Made by a program: the position numbers and the translations under genes | Shown: positions 5,314 through 6,973 of the stretch, in pieces | Layout: each line of letters starts with the position of its first letter | Numbering within the stretch: position 1 is the first letter of the stretch | The notes under the pieces: model-generated | Databases searched by the model: none | What the model was told of the DNA's origin: nothing | What the model saw: only the letters and a program-made list of their open reading frames with translations | Source: Ktedonobacteraceae bacterium | Lineage (GTDB): Bacteria > Chloroflexota > Ktedonobacteria > Ktedonobacterales > Ktedonobacteraceae | DNA length: 6,973 nt | Direction: 5' to 3' | Assembly: GCA_014896635.1 (NCBI GenBank) | Contig: JADBKA010000251.1 | Coordinates: 1 to 6,973 of the forward strand

Positions 5314-6645
5314 TCAAGGCAAGACATGCTTCGTGACAAAACGGTGAGCGCGCACGGGCAGGCAGGTGCCGGTCGGACACCGCTGCTCCTCAATATGCAG
5401 TCTGAAATGATCAGGCCAGTAGCGCCGGGCTGTCTTGAGCGGGTTCACCGCCTGCACGCCAAATCCGCAGAGCGAGCCATTGGGTACGTATTCAGCGAAC
5501 TCGTCGAGTACATCGAGATCACCATTGACGCCAAGATCGCTGACAATCCCTTCCAGCATCCCGGCGATGCGCTTCACTCCCAGGCGGCAAGGAACGCACT
5601 TGCCGCAAGATTCTCTGCTCAGGTAGCGGCTGCGCTCCATTGCCCAGGCGACCATACAGGTGCTGGTCGGCAGCAGTTCAACCACGCCTGGACCGATGAT
5701 TGCGCCGGCCTCTTCTACCGGGTCGAAGTCGTATGCCGTCTCAAGGAGAGACGGAGGAAGAGCGCCACCTTCAGCGCCGCCTACAACGATAGCACGAAAT
5801 TCATCGGTACCCCGCTTCAGACCGGCGTAAGCAAGAATATCATACAGTGTCGTCCCAAACGGGATCTCGATCACCTGCGGCGCGGCCTCTGCGGCGATAT
5901 CGTAGACTGCCACAATCTTCGTGCCGCCTGTTTTCGCAGTACCCAGGCTGGCGAACGAACGAGCACCATCGCGCAGGATCACCGGCACATTCGCCAGAGT
6001 TTCGACATTATTGATGGCGGTTGGCTTCTCCCACAGGCCATACTGCGCAGGATACGGCGGGCGCTGCTCCGGCATGCCCCGGCGTCCTTTGATCAGCGCC
6101 ATCTGTACCGTCTCCTCGCCGCCCATAAAGCCGATATCCACACCGACCACAGTGATATTGCAACTGAACTCGGTATCCAGGATATCACGGCCAGCCAGGT
6201 TCGCATCCAGCGCCTCCTGGAGAGCGCGCTGCACCGTCTCTATGCCTTCCTCGTACAGGCTGCGCGTGAAAAGGTAGGCTTCGGAAGCGCCGACAGCGTA
6301 GGCGGCCAGCACGATCCCTTCAATCACCTGGTGCGGATTGCGCTCCAGCAGAGAACGAGCGGCCAGCGAGCGACTATCGGCATCGTAGGCGTTGCATATA
6401 ACGTATTTCTGGTTATCGTCAGCGCGGCGCACAATGCGCCACTTCTCGCCGGTCAGGCGCCCCGCGCCGCCGAGGCCACGCAATTTTGCCTCGACGACCT
6501 GCTGGATAACCTGCTCAGGTGACAGGTCGCGCAGCGCTCGCTCCAGCGCTGCATAGCCACCGCTTTTGCGATAGTCACTGAGCGAGCGTACGTCGGGGTC
6601 GCCCGGCTGGCGCAATACGCGATAAGATGCATTGAGATCAGGCAT
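5314..6645 (-). CDS. NuoF-like iron-sulfur subunit (complex I 51-kDa / HydB / FdhB family) with altered flavin loops
   Basis: This is a 443-residue homologue of the 51-kDa subunit, which in canonical enzymes binds FMN and [4Fe-4S] N3 and oxidises NADH. The N3 ligands are intact: SCGKCVPC (C347, C350, C353) and C393. Also recognisable are LRGLGGAGRLTGEKW (55-69), GGEET (175-179), RPPYPAQYGLWEKPTAINNV (195-214) and a C-terminal CPTGTC (423-428). Two signatures are unusual. The NADE.EPG..KDR loop reads NAYDADSRSLAAR (85-97), and the usual GAGAYICGEET reads VDIGFMGGEET (169-179). FMN or NADH binding may therefore be weakened or changed. Its start ATGCCTGA overlaps the upstream stop by 8 bp, with GAGG (6653-6656) 7 nt before the ATG, so translation is probably coupled. 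It is probably a subunit of a complex with the 802-residue flavoprotein. Confidence 0.88.
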   Translation of the reverse strand: MPDLNASYRVLRQPGDPDVRSLSDYRKSGGYAALERALRDLSPEQVIQQVVEAKLRGLGGAGRLTGEKWRIVRRADDNQKYVICNAYDADSRSLAARSLLERNPHQVIEGIVLAAYAVGASEAYLFTRSLYEEGIETVQRALQEALDANLAGRDILDTEFSCNITVVGVDIGFMGGEETVQMALIKGRRGMPEQRPPYPAQYGLWEKPTAINNVETLANVPVILRDGARSFASLGTAKTGGTKIVAVYDIAAEAAPQVIEIPFGTTLYDILAYAGLKRGTDEFRAIVVGGAEGGALPPSLLETAYDFDPVEEAGAIIGPGVVELLPTSTCMVAWAMERSRYLSRESCGKCVPCRLGVKRIAGMLEGIVSDLGVNGDLDVLDEFAEYVPNGSLCGFGVQAVNPLKTARRYWPDHFRLHIEEQRCPTGTCLPVRAHRFVTKHVLP

Positions 6646-6973
6646 CTGGTTGCCTCACATGATGAATATTTCCCCACACCCCACGTTTATCAGGAGCCAG
6701 ACCGCGTTCCGGCTGGTCATCACGAGTGACTCCTTTTACCGCCGGGGCGGGCTTGAATCTGGGACTCTGCGTGGCAATACCAAAGATGTCGCTCAGGTCC
6801 ACGCCACGCGCCTGGACAATACGTTTCGCCGCTTGCAGAGGCAGGTAGCCGTAGATCTCCATCACCTTATCCAGCAGAGACGGCAAAGCGCCTGCCTCCT
6901 GTGACCAGGTCTCCAGTAGAGCATCGACAGGCGCCAGGTCAATAGCGGGTTCCAGCTCATCCTTGACCGGCAT
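6638..6973 (-). CDS. Short NuoE-like protein lacking the [2Fe-2S] half
   Basis: This 111-residue protein resembles the N-terminal helical part of NuoE (complex I 24-kDa / HydC family). The best match is LLDKVMEIYGYLPLQAAKRI (33-52) and ARGVDLSDIFGIATQSPRFK (55-74). In NuoE the latter reads roughly GVATFY.QF and leads into the thioredoxin-like domain holding [2Fe-2S] N1a. Here only about 37 residues follow, and the protein contains no cysteine at all, so it cannot bind that cluster. Usual length is about 155 to 175 residues. The tail (GLAPDKRGVWGNI, 91-103) weakly recalls the C-terminal end of NuoE, which would fit an internal deletion. The ATG lies exactly at the window edge, so an earlier start cannot be excluded. 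It heads the visible operon and overlaps the NuoF-like start. It could be a structural subunit or a decaying gene. Confidence 0.72.
   Translation of the reverse strand: MPVKDELEPAIDLAPVDALLETWSQEAGALPSLLDKVMEIYGYLPLQAAKRIVQARGVDLSDIFGIATQSPRFKPAPAVKGVTRDDQPERGLAPDKRGVWGNIHHVRQPDA

Noticed and set aside
5326..6522. 398-residue plus-strand frame
   Set aside because: It is antisense to the NuoF-like gene and has no family features.

Overview
This window carries four protein-coding genes, all on the minus strand, from what looks like a free-living bacterium of moderately high GC. The pairing of a GltD-like multidomain iron-sulfur flavoprotein with NuoF- and NuoE-like proteins, next to a GH1 glycosidase and an NCS1 permease, would fit soil Chloroflexota such as the Ktedonobacteria. 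That placement is an inference from gene content, not a marker-based assignment.

Reading along the minus strand from high to low coordinates, the window opens with a tightly coupled redox operon (6973 to 2884). It holds a short NuoE-like protein with no cysteine, a NuoF-like protein, and an 802-residue flavoprotein. The flavoprotein has an N-terminal [2Fe-2S] domain, a DPYD/GltD-type [4Fe-4S] domain, a FAD/NAD(P) module and three C-terminal [4Fe-4S] motifs. The first two genes overlap by 8 bp and the third follows after 21 bp. The set resembles the electron-transfer part of NAD(P)-dependent formate dehydrogenases, hydrogenases or flavin-based bifurcating complexes. No molybdopterin or hydrogenase catalytic subunit lies in the window, so the substrate is unknown. 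The NuoE-like protein has lost its iron-sulfur half, and the NuoF-like protein is altered in loops that normally bind FMN and NADH.

Next (2883 to 2529) is a 355-bp intergenic stretch with a weak terminator-like hairpin, a possible promoter and one copy of a two-hairpin repeat. A GH1 beta-glucosidase-type gene follows (2528 to 1146). Its stop codon touches a second copy of the same repeat in opposite orientation, so the glycosidase gene sits between inverted copies. The copies differ by a compensated base-pair change in one hairpin and by a small GC-rich hairpin inserted into the arm of the other.

The stretch from 1145 to 682 holds the left repeat, a possible terminator, a long AT-rich leader with a two-unit tandem repeat, and a palindrome beside the ribosome binding site of the last gene. 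That gene, an NCS1 purine/cytosine-type permease, runs from 681 off the left edge.
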